A stretch of DNA of 64,000 bases, from the NCBI GenBank assembly GCA_030949825.1, contig JAUZSC010000009.1, positions 35,896 to 99,895 on the forward strand. The letters run 5' to 3'. The notes beneath the pieces were generated by a model. The model ran no database searches. It was given only the letters and a program-made list of their open reading frames with translations, and was not told the DNA's origin. This DNA is from Sulfurimonas sp. Its GTDB lineage: Bacteria; Campylobacterota; Campylobacteria; Campylobacterales; Sulfurimonadaceae. The translations under genes were made by a program, and so were the position numbers. This document shows positions 14,017-25,279 of this stretch, piece after piece. Within the stretch, counting starts at the first letter, position 1. Every line of letters begins with the position of its first letter.

Positions 14017-14647
14017 AATTACTGCAACAAAAACAACACGCTTAGCAAATGAGTGTCATCACAAGTTTACACTCAGCGCAAATGTTAAAAATGCTATTGC
14101 CAATACTAATCGTGAAATGTTTGTCCCAAGTGGGTTTAAGCATAGTGCGTACAAGCTAGATGCCTTGCCTATGGGTGCTGCACAGTGGATAAGTTCACCT
14201 CTTACAGTTGCAAAGATGACTGAGTACCTTCAGCCCAAAGGGGCAGACAGAGTTTTAGAAGTAGGTTGTGGAAGTGGTTATCAAGCTGCAGTTCTCTCAC
14301 ATATGTTTCGTGGAGTTTTTACAATAGAACGCATAGAGTCTCTTATGCTTCAAGCAAAGTCTCGTTTTAAAGCATTAAATATTCATAATATCCACACCAG
14401 AACTGACGATGGACAAAATGGATGGATACAATACGCTCCTTATGACAGAATTCTTTTCTCTGCCACGGCTAAAGAGATTCCAAAAAAACTCTTCGAGCAG
14501 TTGAGTGATGGTGGAATCTTAGTAGCACCTATGCAAAAGGGAGAGAAGCAGGTAATAATGCGTTTTAAAAAAAATGGTAAAAATATTCAAAAAGAAGAAC
14601 TAGAAGCTTGTGATTTTGTACCAGTTTTAGATGGTGTTCAAAAATAG
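14009..14647 (+). CDS. pcm: Protein-L-isoaspartate O-methyltransferase
   Basis: ISSPLTVAKMTEYLQPKGADRVLEVGCGSGYQAAVLS. Confidence 0.92.
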   Translation: MDRITATKTTRLANECHHKFTLSANVKNAIANTNREMFVPSGFKHSAYKLDALPMGAAQWISSPLTVAKMTEYLQPKGADRVLEVGCGSGYQAAVLSHMFRGVFTIERIESLMLQAKSRFKALNIHNIHTRTDDGQNGWIQYAPYDRILFSATAKEIPKKLFEQLSDGGILVAPMQKGEKQVIMRFKKNGKNIQKEELEACDFVPVLDGVQK

Positions 14648-14707
14648 TTTCTTTAATTTTTTAAGCTTTTTATAGTAAAATATATTAAATAAAGGCTAGG
14701 TAGAATC

Positions 14708-15564
14708 ATGGAAAATGTTTATGGAATACAGTACAGCAAACCAGAAGTAGTTTTACTTCAAGACACAGGCATTGGAGTAGCTGAAGCTGCTGCGCGTACC
14801 TGTTACGATTCTTTTGAAAATAGTGAAAATGAAGTCATAAAAAACATTGAGTACACTATGCCCGATGATGCAATGAGCGATTCTATAAATGAGATCGAAG
14901 ATTCAAATCTTTTAGATGATTTAGCATGGACATATTTTCATCATTCTATCTTAGAACATGCTAACCTAAGCTTTTTAGTACGAGGAACTTCGCGTGGAGT
15001 ACTCCAAGAACATGCTCGTCACCGTATTCAAGCTATAAGTGTGCGAAGCACGCGTTATACAATGAGTTCTATCATTAACGCATTTGTAGCTTCAAATCAT
15101 GGCGGCGATAAAGAATTTTTTATACAAAAAGTGCTTGGTTTTGATATGTTTGTTACGATTGACGAGGGCTATAATAGAGTAGAAATTGGCGCTATATATG
15201 ACAAATTAGCCTACCAAAAAAATATTGTAGAAGATTTTCATTCTATTGCTGTTGCTAAAAGTTCACTTCCGCTTTTAGAAGAACATGAGGGCAATGCTGA
15301 ATCTTTATTTGCTGCACTTCAAGCTGGAAAGAAAAAAAGAAATGTTGGGGATGCTTTTAAGCATATAATTTCTGACAATGTGAAAGTAGATATGGTCGTG
15401 ACCTTTAATCTTAGAAGTTTAAAAAATTACTTTACACTCAGAGATTCTGGCGCTGCTTTTTTTTTCAAATACGCTGGCTAGCACAAGAAATGATGCGTGT
15501 AACACCATCAAAATATTTAGATTTAATTATCAAAAAAAAAATCATAAAGAATTCATATGTATAA
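14708..15564 (+). CDS. thyX: FAD-dependent thymidylate synthase, frameshifted in a 9-T run
   Basis: LEHANLSFLVRGTSRGVLQEHARHRIQAISVRSTRY (ThyX RHR motif); correcting the run at 15457-15465 restores FQIRWLAQEMMRVTPSKYLDLIIKKKIIKNSYV. Confidence 0.9.
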
Positions 15565-15772
15565 AATAATTTTAGCTTTGCTTACACCACTCTTTTTCTT
15601 AGGATGTGCAAACTTTCAAGTAACGGGTGTGATGTGCGATCAAGTAAGAAGTGACCCAACAGCAACAGTTCCATCAGAATGTAGAAGATATGTAGATGAA
15701 GATGCACAGAAGGCATTTGATAAAGAGACAGAGATTCTCTCAACAGAAGATGCTATTAAATTTACAAAGTAA
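15557..15772 (+). CDS. Small putative lipoprotein
   Basis: MYKIILALLTPLFFLGCANF, lipobox LGCA. Confidence 0.65.
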   Translation: MYKIILALLTPLFFLGCANFQVTGVMCDQVRSDPTATVPSECRRYVDEDAQKAFDKETEILSTEDAIKFTK

Positions 15773-15800
15773 ATTTGTTGCACAAACGCTTGTTGAGCTA

Positions 15801-17131
15801 GTACCACTCCCATAAACTTCAACAAAAATGGACTAATATTTGCTTTTAAGAGATAATGACACTATTTTAATAATTGAGTAGTGTTAAAATCATTATTAGA
15901 ATAGATAAATATGAGACAAGTAAAATATAAAATCAATCTGCAACCAGAGCAAAAAGAGACACTAGAAAAACTTCTTAAAAAACAATCTACTCCCCAAAAT
16001 ATAGCAAGAAGAGCAAAAATAATACTTCTTACTAATAATGCTAAAGAGAGCTATACATCTATAGCTAGCACTTTAGGGATAGGTAGTTGTGATATTACTA
16101 AATGGACAAAGAGATGGATAGAGAGAAGTGACATTAAAGACAATCTGGAACGATTACAAGACAACCCTCGTTCAGGCAGACCAAGTGGAATTACGCCAGA
16201 ACAATGGTGCCAGATTATGGCATTAGCATGTGAAAAACCTGAGAACCATGGTGTTCCTCTCACAAACTGGAGTCATTCTACATTAACAAGAGAGATTATT
16301 AAACAAGGAATTGTTGAAACTATATCCCAAAGTCATGTTGGTGACTTTTTAAAAAAGCAAAATTACAACCACACCGAAGTATCTATTGGCTAAATGAAAA
16401 ACCTGATGAGAAGAAAGATGAACGAATTAATGATGTATGTGATGTTTATCACAATATCAGCCAAAAAGAAGATGAACTTACGATAAGTACTGATGAGATG
16501 ACAGGTGTACAAGCATTAGAGAGAATTGCAGAAGACAAACCTATGTCAGCAGGTAAACCATGTGCTAGAGAGTTTGAATATAAGAGACATGGTACACAAA
16601 CACTAATAGCAGGATTCAATGTCACAACAGGTGAAGCCTATGGTATCTGTGGTGATACTAGAACAGAAGAAGATTTCTCAAACTTTATTGAACATACTAT
16701 AGAAAAGTATCCAAATTACAAAAAATATCACTTTGTGTTGAGATCAACTCAATACTCATAAATCAGAAAGTTTAGTACGCTTGATTGCTAAATATTCTGG
16801 TGATAAGCAAGACTTAGGAGAAAAAGGTAAATCAGGTATTTTAAAGTCTATGCAAACACGAGAAGATTATCTTTGGAATAATGAACACAAGGTTGTTTTC
16901 CATTACACTCCAAAACATTGCTCTTGGCTAAATCAGATTGAGATTTGGTTTGGTATTTTAATGAAAAAAGTAGTTACAAGAGGAACCTTTACATCTAAAG
17001 AAAATCTAAAAGAGAAGATATTAGCTTTTATAGATTATTTTAATGAAACAATGGCAAAGCCCTTTAAATGGACTTATAGAGGGAAGCCTTTGAGTGAGTA
17101 GTTTTTTTGGGTTAGTTTGTGGGAGTGGTAC
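15801..17131 (+). mobile_element. IS630-family insertion sequence with terminal inverted repeats and TA target duplication
   Basis: Left end GTACCACTCCCATAAACT; right end reverse complement GTACCACTCCCACAAACT; flanked by TA at 15799-15800 and 17132-17133; transposase inside. Confidence 0.88.
15911..17101 (+). pseudogene. IS630-family DDE transposase with at least two frameshifts
   Basis: N-terminal HTH ORF 15911-16393; A-run frameshift near 16355 restores FLKKAKLQPHRSIYWLNEKPDEKK; second frameshift near 16741 (HFVL[D]QLNTHKSE); acidic motifs STDEMTG, DQLNTH, SWLNQIEIWFG. Confidence 0.88.
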
Positions 17132-17946
17132 TAGTCCTTTTTGTTCAGTGTTTTAATGCTAATCTTTTTACCAGTTAGTTTTGGTGCTCTTGGTCTTGGA
17201 GTTCCATCGTAGCTATGGTTTCTATCTCCTGACTTTCCAGAAAAAATCGCTTTCCCATTTTCATCTTTTCCTATAAACTTATTGTCTTGTTTTTCTTTTT
17301 TGTCCCAAGGCTTTTTATCATCACTGAAAGATTTTTTTTCATAAGGTTTCTTGTCACCGAATGACTTTTTATCTCCGTAATCTTTTTTCCCATAAGGCTT
17401 TTTATCGTCATAGTTTCTTTTAGGCTTGTTATCACGGCTTATAAACTCCCGTTTTCTTTCTTCTCGTGGGTCAAAATCTTTTCTAGTAGGCTGTGCTACT
17501 TTTTCAATGATTTCTTCACTAAAACCTTCTATTCGTTCTTGCATAATTGTTCTACCATTGAGCGTTTCAATAGCATGAAGTAATTTTTCTTCACTAGGGT
17601 CAAGTAAAATAAGCGCATGCGAATCAGACTTAGTGATTCTAGACATATACACAATAGCCTTATCTGGAACATCATAACTTATAAGAAGCGCGCATCGCAT
17701 ATCTGGGTTTTTATATAACTCTCGATCACTAACAATGCTAACATTTGTTTGTTCGGTTGTTAGTTTTGATTCTTCTGCTGTTACAACAATGATTTTTTTA
17801 CCATCATTTTGATTAAGCAGTAATGCTAAAAGTTCCTCTTTTTTGTCGTTTTTACATGGATGGGCACGATGATTGTGTCTTTTAAGTGTTTGAGTTGTGT
17901 CTGACATGAAAAATCCTTGAGGTTTTAGTGATGCAATTATACCCAT
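17131..17946 (-). CDS. Protein with degenerate helicase-C-like N-terminal region and a charged low-complexity C-terminal tail
   Basis: CALLISYDVPDKAIVYMSRITKSDSHALILLDPSEEKLLHAIETLNGR resembles a DEAD-box RecA2 end; tail is repeated KKPYGKKDYGDKKSFGDKKPYEKKSF. Confidence 0.6.
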   Translation of the reverse strand: MGIIASLKPQGFFMSDTTQTLKRHNHRAHPCKNDKKEELLALLLNQNDGKKIIVVTAEESKLTTEQTNVSIVSDRELYKNPDMRCALLISYDVPDKAIVYMSRITKSDSHALILLDPSEEKLLHAIETLNGRTIMQERIEGFSEEIIEKVAQPTRKDFDPREERKREFISRDNKPKRNYDDKKPYGKKDYGDKKSFGDKKPYEKKSFSDDKKPWDKKEKQDNKFIGKDENGKAIFSGKSGDRNHSYDGTPRPRAPKLTGKKISIKTLNKKD

Positions 17947-18016
17947 TATTAGCTTTAATTATTATAGAGGTTAAGATATGGTAATATTAAATATTAATTC
18001 AAGGAATATATAAACT

Positions 18017-19279
18017 ATGTCATTTAAAAACTTAGGTCTATGCGACCAACTATTAAAAGCTGTAAAAGAACAAGGTTATGATGAACCAACACCTGTACAA
18101 AAAGAAGCGATTCCCGTTATTCTTGCAAAAAGAGATATTTTAGCAGGTGCGCAAACTGGAACTGGTAAAACTGCTGGTTTTACACTTCCTATGCTAGAAC
18201 TTATTCACCGTCATAAAGATGAGTCGAGAAAAAAACATCATGTTCGTGCGCTTATTTTAACACCTACGCGTGAGCTTGCGCTACAGGTTGAAGAAAGTGT
18301 TTCGCTATATGGCAAATTTCTTCCATATAAGTCTTGTGTTATTTTTGGTGGTGTAAAAATTAACCCTCAAATCACAGCACTTAGAAAAGGGATAGATATC
18401 GTTGTAGCGACTCCAGGGCGTTTACTTGACCATATCTCTCAAAAAACTATTGACCTTTCAAAAGTGGACTTTTTGATTTTAGATGAAGCAGATAGAATGC
18501 TTGATATGGGTTTTATAAACGATATCAAAAAAGTTTTAGCAGTACTTCCAAAGCAAAAACAAACACTTCTTTTTTCAGCTACATTCTCAAATGAGATAAA
18601 AAAACTTACAGATTCTCTACTTAACTCTCCTGTACTTATCGAAGTAGCAAGAAGAAACCAATCGGCTGAACAAATCAAACAGATTGTACATCCAGTTGAT
18701 AAAACAAGAAAAAGAGAACTTCTTACAAAACTCATAAAAGAGGGTGATTGGCAACAAGTTTTAGTGTTTATGAGAACTAAACATGGCTGTAACCGTTTAA
18801 GCGAACAACTTTCAAACGATGGCATCTCATCTGCGGCAATTCACGGAAACAAGAGTCAAAATGCACGCGTAAAAGCATTAAGTGATTTTAAAGCAGGAAA
18901 AGTTCGGGTACTTGTTGCGACAGATATTGCCGCTCGTGGAATTGACATCGATCAGCTTCCTCATGTTGTGAATTTTGAACTTCCAAATGTTTCAGAAGAT
19001 TATGTGCATAGAATAGGGCGAACAGGTCGGGCAGGAAACAAGGGTGAAGCTATGAGTCTTGTCTGTGTTGATGAGAATGAATTTCTAGCAAATATCGAAA
19101 AACTAATAAACAAAGATATTCACAAGTTTATAGTTAAAGGTTTTGAACCAGATCCTTCTATAAAAGCAGAACCTATAAAAATGGGTGGAGGCGGTGGTAA
19201 CCGTGGTCGTGGTGGAAATTCTCGTTCTAGAGGCAACAATAAGCCAAGAAATGGCGGTGCTTCTCGAGGAAGAAGATAG
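18017..19279 (+). CDS. rhlE: DEAD-box RNA helicase, RhlE-like
   Basis: [56 protein letters not shown]; Gly/Arg-rich C-terminus. Confidence 0.95.
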   Translation: MSFKNLGLCDQLLKAVKEQGYDEPTPVQKEAIPVILAKRDILAGAQTGTGKTAGFTLPMLELIHRHKDESRKKHHVRALILTPTRELALQVEESVSLYGKFLPYKSCVIFGGVKINPQITALRKGIDIVVATPGRLLDHISQKTIDLSKVDFLILDEADRMLDMGFINDIKKVLAVLPKQKQTLLFSATFSNEIKKLTDSLLNSPVLIEVARRNQSAEQIKQIVHPVDKTRKRELLTKLIKEGDWQQVLVFMRTKHGCNRLSEQLSNDGISSAAIHGNKSQNARVKALSDFKAGKVRVLVATDIAARGIDIDQLPHVVNFELPNVSEDYVHRIGRTGRAGNKGEAMSLVCVDENEFLANIEKLINKDIHKFIVKGFEPDPSIKAEPIKMGGGGGNRGRGGNSRSRGNNKPRNGGASRGRR

Positions 19280-19294
19280 TTTTTACACTCTCTT

Positions 19295-20404
19295 TTATTC
19301 GTAGTTAAATTTTATTTGTGCATCTTGTATTAATCCATCTCTTATGGTTTTATGACAAGTTGTGCAATCTGATTTTATACCATAATCTGCTGCAAACTGC
19401 TCTTTTGTGATGTTTTTATGTTTCTCTTTCCAGTAGTTGGTCTCTGTAATTGCTTGAGGAATTTTGTCACCTAATCTATCGAGTACTTTTATAGATGCTT
19501 CTCTTGTTGAATATTCGGCTGCATGGCTGAGCAAATACTCTCGAATTGATTGTGCTTCTTCCTCTGGACGCGAAGCATCTTTACCAAAATGATTTTCAAG
19601 ATTATCCATCATAAAGTTCCAAGACTTTTTTGGTAGTAGGTAAGCGGGATAAACAATATGACAAGAACCACAACCTGAAGATGTCTCATAAGAATCGCTC
19701 CTAAAGTCTATGGCTAAACTTTGATCTTGTGTTAAAATATTATCTGGTTTTGTATAAAAATATACTCCTAAAGACAAGACAGAAGCTATCCATACAAGCC
19801 CAAAAAGATGTTGTTTTGGTGTTAAAATAACATCGAAACTTGTTTCTATTCTTTTTCCATGAATCATTCCAAGTATAAGGTCTGAGCCATTAAAAACTAA
19901 ATTTAAAAGAACTCCTATAACATGCGAAGCGATAAAAACTATAAGTACCGTTGTAGCTGTTTTATGAATACTCTCAAGTAAAAGCATCCATCCGCTATAG
20001 TTTTTGTTTAAACTAGCAAATATTCCACTATTTTCTTGGATGCCATAAAGTAAACTTCCACTCACTGTAACTAAAATTAAGAGAGTCATGATTAGCAATA
20101 CATAGACAGCCGAGGCAGGATTATGCCCCATATAGGAGCCTCTGTTTTTGTTAAAATAATTTTTAAAATACGCGGGTACTTGTGGCGCCTTTTTTAATAA
20201 ATCTTTATGTTGTGAGCATTTAACACCGAGAAATCCCCATATAATTCTAAATGCAATTAAGAGGGCTACAAGATAGCCTACTAAGACATGCGATGTTAAT
20301 TGGTTTTCTTTTTGTATAAGTATATAAGATGTTACTACGCTTGTTATCAGCATAACATGGAAGAGTCTTGTGTAAATACTCCAGATTTTCTTTTTTTCTT
20401 TCAT
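19295..20404 (-). CDS. Cytochrome b561-type membrane domain fused to a C-terminal dihaem cytochrome c (DHC-like) domain
   Basis: N-terminal TM/His-rich b561-like region; CGSCH and CTTCH haem c motifs near the C-terminus. Confidence 0.82.
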   Translation of the reverse strand: MKEKKKIWSIYTRLFHVMLITSVVTSYILIQKENQLTSHVLVGYLVALLIAFRIIWGFLGVKCSQHKDLLKKAPQVPAYFKNYFNKNRGSYMGHNPASAVYVLLIMTLLILVTVSGSLLYGIQENSGIFASLNKNYSGWMLLLESIHKTATTVLIVFIASHVIGVLLNLVFNGSDLILGMIHGKRIETSFDVILTPKQHLFGLVWIASVLSLGVYFYTKPDNILTQDQSLAIDFRSDSYETSSGCGSCHIVYPAYLLPKKSWNFMMDNLENHFGKDASRPEEEAQSIREYLLSHAAEYSTREASIKVLDRLGDKIPQAITETNYWKEKHKNITKEQFAADYGIKSDCTTCHKTIRDGLIQDAQIKFNYE

Positions 20405-20511
20405 TTATTTCACCAGATAGTTTTTATTTTATGATGAATATTATAACAAAATAATAATTAAGTTAGAAACTTTGATATAATTTCTCTTATAAATCAAGGG
20501 AAGGACAGTTT

Positions 20512-21039
20512 ATGAATAGAAGTAATATATGTGAGTTATGTTCGAGTGAGGAGGATCTTAGTTTATTGGAGGTGTCACCATCAGATGCAAGCCAAGAGCA
20601 GTCGGTATATGTATGTTCAACTTGTAGAGGGCAAATAGACAGCGGTGAACTTGATGAAACGCATTTTAACTGTTTAAACGATTCTATGTGGAGTGAAGTG
20701 CCAGCTGTTGCAGTACTGAGTTACAGACTTTTACACGCGCTTGGTCGTCAAGACTTAGTGGACATGATGTACATGGAAGAAGATGTAAAAGCATGGGCAG
20801 ATGCTGGACTAGAGCAGGAAGAAAAGCTAGTGTATAAAGATGCTAACGGTGTACTTTTAAGTGCTGGGGATACAGTAGTAATTACTAAAGACTTAGATGT
20901 TAAAGGCACTGGTTTTACTGCAAAAAGAGGAACTGCTGTTCGCAATATCGGCTTAGTTCATGGGGATGCTGAGCATATCGAAGGTCGAGTAAATGGTGTT
21001 AAAATTCATATACTAACAAAGTTTTTGAAAAAATCATAA
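20512..21039 (+). CDS. PhnA/YjdM family protein
   Basis: ICELCSSEEDL...VYVCSTCRGQI zinc ribbon; DANGVLLSAGDTVVITKDLDVKGTGFTAKRGTAVRNI. Confidence 0.88.
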   Translation: MNRSNICELCSSEEDLSLLEVSPSDASQEQSVYVCSTCRGQIDSGELDETHFNCLNDSMWSEVPAVAVLSYRLLHALGRQDLVDMMYMEEDVKAWADAGLEQEEKLVYKDANGVLLSAGDTVVITKDLDVKGTGFTAKRGTAVRNIGLVHGDAEHIEGRVNGVKIHILTKFLKKS

Positions 21040-22133
21040 TGAATGCTTACGATAGATTTCATGCTATAGACAAAGACTTTCGCTCTCCATATGCCAGAGA
21101 TAGAGACAGAATTATTCACTCTGCTTCTTTTAGAAAACTTGAGTATAAAACACAGGTTTTTTTAAATCAAGAGGGTGATTTTTTTCGTACACGCCTTACC
21201 CATTCCATAGAAGTTTCACAAATCGCACGCTCTATTACTGCAAGCTTAGGTCTTAATGAAGCGCTCTCAGAAGCAATAGCCCTCGCGCATGATTTAGGTC
21301 ATACTCCTTTTGGACATGTTGGTGGTGATACACTCAATGAGTGTCTTAAAAAAGATGGTTTTAAAAATGGTTTTGAGCATAATTTTCAATCTTTTCGCGT
21401 AGTTTCTTTTTTAGAAAAAAGATACAAGGCATTCGATGGACTCAACCTTACTTTTGCTACACTCGAGGGCATTTTAAAACATTCTTATCCTTATCATAAA
21501 AACTTTCTGCCTTCAAAAATTCATGAACAGTTTAACCTCGATACGCATCCATCTATTGAGGCTATGATAGTTGATCGTGCTGATGAGATAGCATATACAA
21601 GTCACGATATAGATGATGGAATCAATTCGGGACTCATTTCTTTTGATGATTTAAGAGAAAGTGAACTTGTGCAAGAGATTTTGCAAAAAGTAAAAGAAGA
21701 AGGTATAGAAGAATCCGATGCTGAAATGTTTCGCTATAGATTCAGCTCACATCTTATAAATCATCTTGTATATTCGCTTTTAGAGTACTCAAAAGAAAAT
21801 ATCCACACGACAGACATAAAGAGCATGATTTTAAATGCTAGAAGTGAACTTCCAATCGGTATGGAAAAAACTCTAGAAACAAAACTCAAAAAACTCAAAA
21901 AACTCCTTTTCCAAAAGCTTTATCAACATCAGGCTATCGTTACTAAAATGTATGCTGGAAAACAAGCAGTTATGGGTCTTTATAATGGCTTAATGGAAGA
22001 AGAAAAAATGCTTCCAGAAAATTTTTATAAACAGTTAAGAACAAGAAAAAAACATAGAGTTATCGCAGACTATATTGCATCAATGAGCGATAGACATGCA
22101 ATAAGTTTTTACAAAGAGATGTACGGAAAATGA
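21039..22133 (+). CDS. dgt: Deoxyguanosinetriphosphate triphosphohydrolase-like protein
   Basis: FRKLEYKTQVFLNQEGDFFRTRLTHSIEVSQIARSI, ALAHDLGHTPFGHVGGDTL (HD domain). Confidence 0.93.
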   Translation: MNAYDRFHAIDKDFRSPYARDRDRIIHSASFRKLEYKTQVFLNQEGDFFRTRLTHSIEVSQIARSITASLGLNEALSEAIALAHDLGHTPFGHVGGDTLNECLKKDGFKNGFEHNFQSFRVVSFLEKRYKAFDGLNLTFATLEGILKHSYPYHKNFLPSKIHEQFNLDTHPSIEAMIVDRADEIAYTSHDIDDGINSGLISFDDLRESELVQEILQKVKEEGIEESDAEMFRYRFSSHLINHLVYSLLEYSKENIHTTDIKSMILNARSELPIGMEKTLETKLKKLKKLLFQKLYQHQAIVTKMYAGKQAVMGLYNGLMEEEKMLPENFYKQLRTRKKHRVIADYIASMSDRHAISFYKEMYGK

Positions 22134-23365
22134 GATATTTATTTTTACTAACACTTATTGTTTTCTCTCTTTACGCAGAGGAATTAGAAAATACATCTGA
22201 CTTAATTCAACTCAAAGACACTTCAGGACTGAGTGATTTCGAAGTAAGAGACAAAGCAGAAAAAGCGGATAACAAGAAAAAGCAAAGTATTTCACTCAAA
22301 CAAATATATGAAATCACAGATGCTAATGGCAGTGTAAATATTAAAAGACTACAGGCTTTATGGGAAGATCAAACACCTAAAACTAATGGATATGACTGGG
22401 TAAAAGCTAAGTCAGGGGAATGGTTTAAGGGTAAAATAAAAGCGATGTACAATGATGCATTAGAATTTGACAGCGATGAGATAGGTCTTTATACATTTGA
22501 CTTTGATGATATTGCGTATATAAAAAGCCATGGATCTATCAATGTAAACATAGAGAAGGTGGCATCTATTAGCGGGATAGTCCGTTTTGATGGGCAAAAG
22601 ATAAAGATTATTCAAGGAGATAAGGATTATGAGTTTGAGCGCTCTGCAATAGTCTCATTTGCTCCCGCAGGGGAAAGAGAAAGAAACTTTTGGTCAGGGA
22701 AAGTTTCCATTGCGGTAGATAAGCGTACTGGAAACAAAAACCAATTTGATTTTACAAGCCAGCTGAATTTACAAAGAAGAACAGATGCAACGCGTTTAAG
22801 TTTTGATTATTTAGGTCGTATTTCATCGGTTGAGGGTGATGAATCTGCAAATGATCATCGTATAACAGAAACTTTTGATGTTTATATAACAAAACGATTT
22901 TATTGGACACCACTTTTTTCAGAATACTATACAGATAAATTTCAAAACATTAAAACTCAACTAACTGCATCTATAGGTTTAGGTTATACGCTTATAGACA
23001 AAAGGAAGCTCTCTTTAGATCTATCGGGCGGGCCAGGTATACTTTACACGCGTTACGATACAGTAGAATTAGGTCAAAAAAGTACAAGAACATCTCCATC
23101 TTTTGAGACACGAATTAAATTAGATTATGAGTTTACAAAAAAGAGTGATATCGTATATGATTATAAGTTTACATTTACAGATAATGATTCTGGATTTTAC
23201 AAGCACCATATGGTTCTTCGATTAGAAAATGAACTTACTTCATGGCTTGACTTAGATTTATCATTGATTTGGGATAAACTAGCAAAACCTACAGAGTCAA
23301 AAGATGGGACACTCCCTTACAAAGATGATTATCAGATGCTCATCGGTTTAGGAGTTGAGTTTTAA
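22130..23365 (+). CDS. DUF481 family putative outer-membrane protein
   Basis: Signal peptide; beta-rich C-terminus ending VEF; DUF481-like repeats. Confidence 0.75.
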   Translation: MRYLFLLTLIVFSLYAEELENTSDLIQLKDTSGLSDFEVRDKAEKADNKKKQSISLKQIYEITDANGSVNIKRLQALWEDQTPKTNGYDWVKAKSGEWFKGKIKAMYNDALEFDSDEIGLYTFDFDDIAYIKSHGSINVNIEKVASISGIVRFDGQKIKIIQGDKDYEFERSAIVSFAPAGERERNFWSGKVSIAVDKRTGNKNQFDFTSQLNLQRRTDATRLSFDYLGRISSVEGDESANDHRITETFDVYITKRFYWTPLFSEYYTDKFQNIKTQLTASIGLGYTLIDKRKLSLDLSGGPGILYTRYDTVELGQKSTRTSPSFETRIKLDYEFTKKSDIVYDYKFTFTDNDSGFYKHHMVLRLENELTSWLDLDLSLIWDKLAKPTESKDGTLPYKDDYQMLIGLGVEF

Positions 23366-23368
23366 GAC

Positions 23369-25279
23369 TTATAAAACTTCAACTCTGTTTCTTCCATTAT
23401 CTTTAGCTACATAGAGTGCGTCATCACATCGCTTAAATATACTCTGGGCTGTATCACCTTCTTTATACTCGCTGAGTCCAAAGCTTGCAGTGATTTTTCC
23501 TGCTACTGGATGTTCGTTTGCCTCAATAAGGTCTTTTATTTTGAGTGAAATGTGTGCAGCAGTTTTTGCATCTACATTTTTAAAAAGAATCACAAACTCT
23601 TCTCCACCCCATCTTGCAAAAACATCTGCGTCTCTAACAGAGGCAGCAACTGTTTGAGCCATAGTAACAAGGACTTCATCCCCTATAAGGTGTCCGTAGG
23701 TGTCATTAAATGTTTTAAACTTATCTATGTCGATTAATGCAACCGATAAAGTTCCTTTTCTTTTATGGAGTTTTTCTAACTCTTCTTCAAAAACTAAATC
23801 AAATTTATTTCTATTGTAGACCTGCGTAAGAGCATCTGTATAAGCCTTTTTCTCAGTTTTGTTAAGCTCTTTTTTAAGCATTGTGATATCTGTAAATGTA
23901 ACTAGAGAGTGATGCGTATTTTTCAATTGAGAAATAGCTATTTGAAATGATTTCTCTTCCTTGTTTTGATCATGTATACTGACCATTCTTTTTTCAGGTG
24001 GAAGTTTTGTAACAAGGGAAATAAATTCTTCATTGCTATCGATGAGACCTTTATGTAAAAAGCCATCTTTTTGTATGAAAAGACTAAGGATATCGTGTTT
24101 TGTACTTTTGTTGAATTTATTTATATCTTGTATGTTAAACAATGCATTAAACTGTTTGTTTGAGAACTTTACATCTTTAAAATCTGTAATCATCATCATA
24201 TTATCTGTTGAATCAAGTATGTCGTTAAGGAGTTCCCTTTGTTTATCTATCTGAGTCCTTGAAGTTATTTGTTGGTATAAAAAGTAAATGATAAGGAGGG
24301 ACAAAAAGAGACTGATTATTCTTAGAGAAAACCTGTTAGCAAGTGCTTCTTTTATACTTGGCGATATTTCATAAGATATAATCCAAGCAATTGTTTCACC
24401 AGAGATGTCCTCAATTGGAAAAAACGAGACAACAATAATGAGGTTTCGATACTTAATATAAGAGCTAAAGCTATCTTCTTCTAGCATTTTTGTAGTTATC
24501 TCATCTTTTATATTCTCAAGCCGTATTTTATTTCCTGCTACACATTTTTCTTTTGTGTGTCCTTCGTTGAGAGTAAAGAAATAGTTTTCATTTTCCCCAG
24601 ATTCTACATATGTATCAAGCAAATTATGTTTTTTTAAGGACTCAATGTTGAAAAGGTCTTTATGTATAATAAAATGAGAATGTATATTGCTAACATTGTT
24701 AAGATACCATTGAAGTCGAGTGCTGCTAAAAGAGATTTCAAGTACACCAAGGTACTCGTTGTTTGTGTTAAAAAGTGGAAATATATTTCTAAATCCATGC
24801 ATTGTTTCATCTTGAATGAAGCCTCTCAGAGGGGTTTTGTTTTCATTTACATATACAATATCTTCGCGTGTTTTACTTAGATTATTTCCAAACTTTAAGG
24901 GTCTATGTGCTTGGTAAAAGACAGTATTGTCTGCAAATATAAAGTTGTATTCTGAAACACTTTGTTCACGCATGATTTTATAATGAGTAGAGAGCAGGGT
25001 ATGTAACTCTTCTCGTAATATATCTTGTTCTTGCATTGATGCATGCTGCGCTTTAGAAAGTATCTGCAGCACTCCATCCATTGCTAATGTGTATTTGTAC
25101 ATGGCAGATGCTGCGGCTTCTTGACTTGCTAAAAGTATGTCATAATGGGTTTCAAGTGAATCCACATCTTGTTCTAAGGCTAAATCTATTCTGCTTTGTG
25201 CATTGATATGTGATAAATAGTAAGCAAGACCGTTAAGAAACAAAAAAACAAGGAGTAAATTTATATATATTTTATTCAT
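23369..25279 (-). CDS. Membrane diguanylate cyclase (periplasmic sensor plus GGDEF)
   Basis: YTDALTQVYNRNKFDLVFEEEL, FARWGGEEFVILF. Confidence 0.92.
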   Translation of the reverse strand: MNKIYINLLLVFLFLNGLAYYLSHINAQSRIDLALEQDVDSLETHYDILLASQEAAASAMYKYTLAMDGVLQILSKAQHASMQEQDILREELHTLLSTHYKIMREQSVSEYNFIFADNTVFYQAHRPLKFGNNLSKTREDIVYVNENKTPLRGFIQDETMHGFRNIFPLFNTNNEYLGVLEISFSSTRLQWYLNNVSNIHSHFIIHKDLFNIESLKKHNLLDTYVESGENENYFFTLNEGHTKEKCVAGNKIRLENIKDEITTKMLEEDSFSSYIKYRNLIIVVSFFPIEDISGETIAWIISYEISPSIKEALANRFSLRIISLFLSLLIIYFLYQQITSRTQIDKQRELLNDILDSTDNMMMITDFKDVKFSNKQFNALFNIQDINKFNKSTKHDILSLFIQKDGFLHKGLIDSNEEFISLVTKLPPEKRMVSIHDQNKEEKSFQIAISQLKNTHHSLVTFTDITMLKKELNKTEKKAYTDALTQVYNRNKFDLVFEEELEKLHKRKGTLSVALIDIDKFKTFNDTYGHLIGDEVLVTMAQTVAASVRDADVFARWGGEEFVILFKNVDAKTAAHISLKIKDLIEANEHPVAGKITASFGLSEYKEGDTAQSIFKRCDDALYVAKDNGRNRVEVL

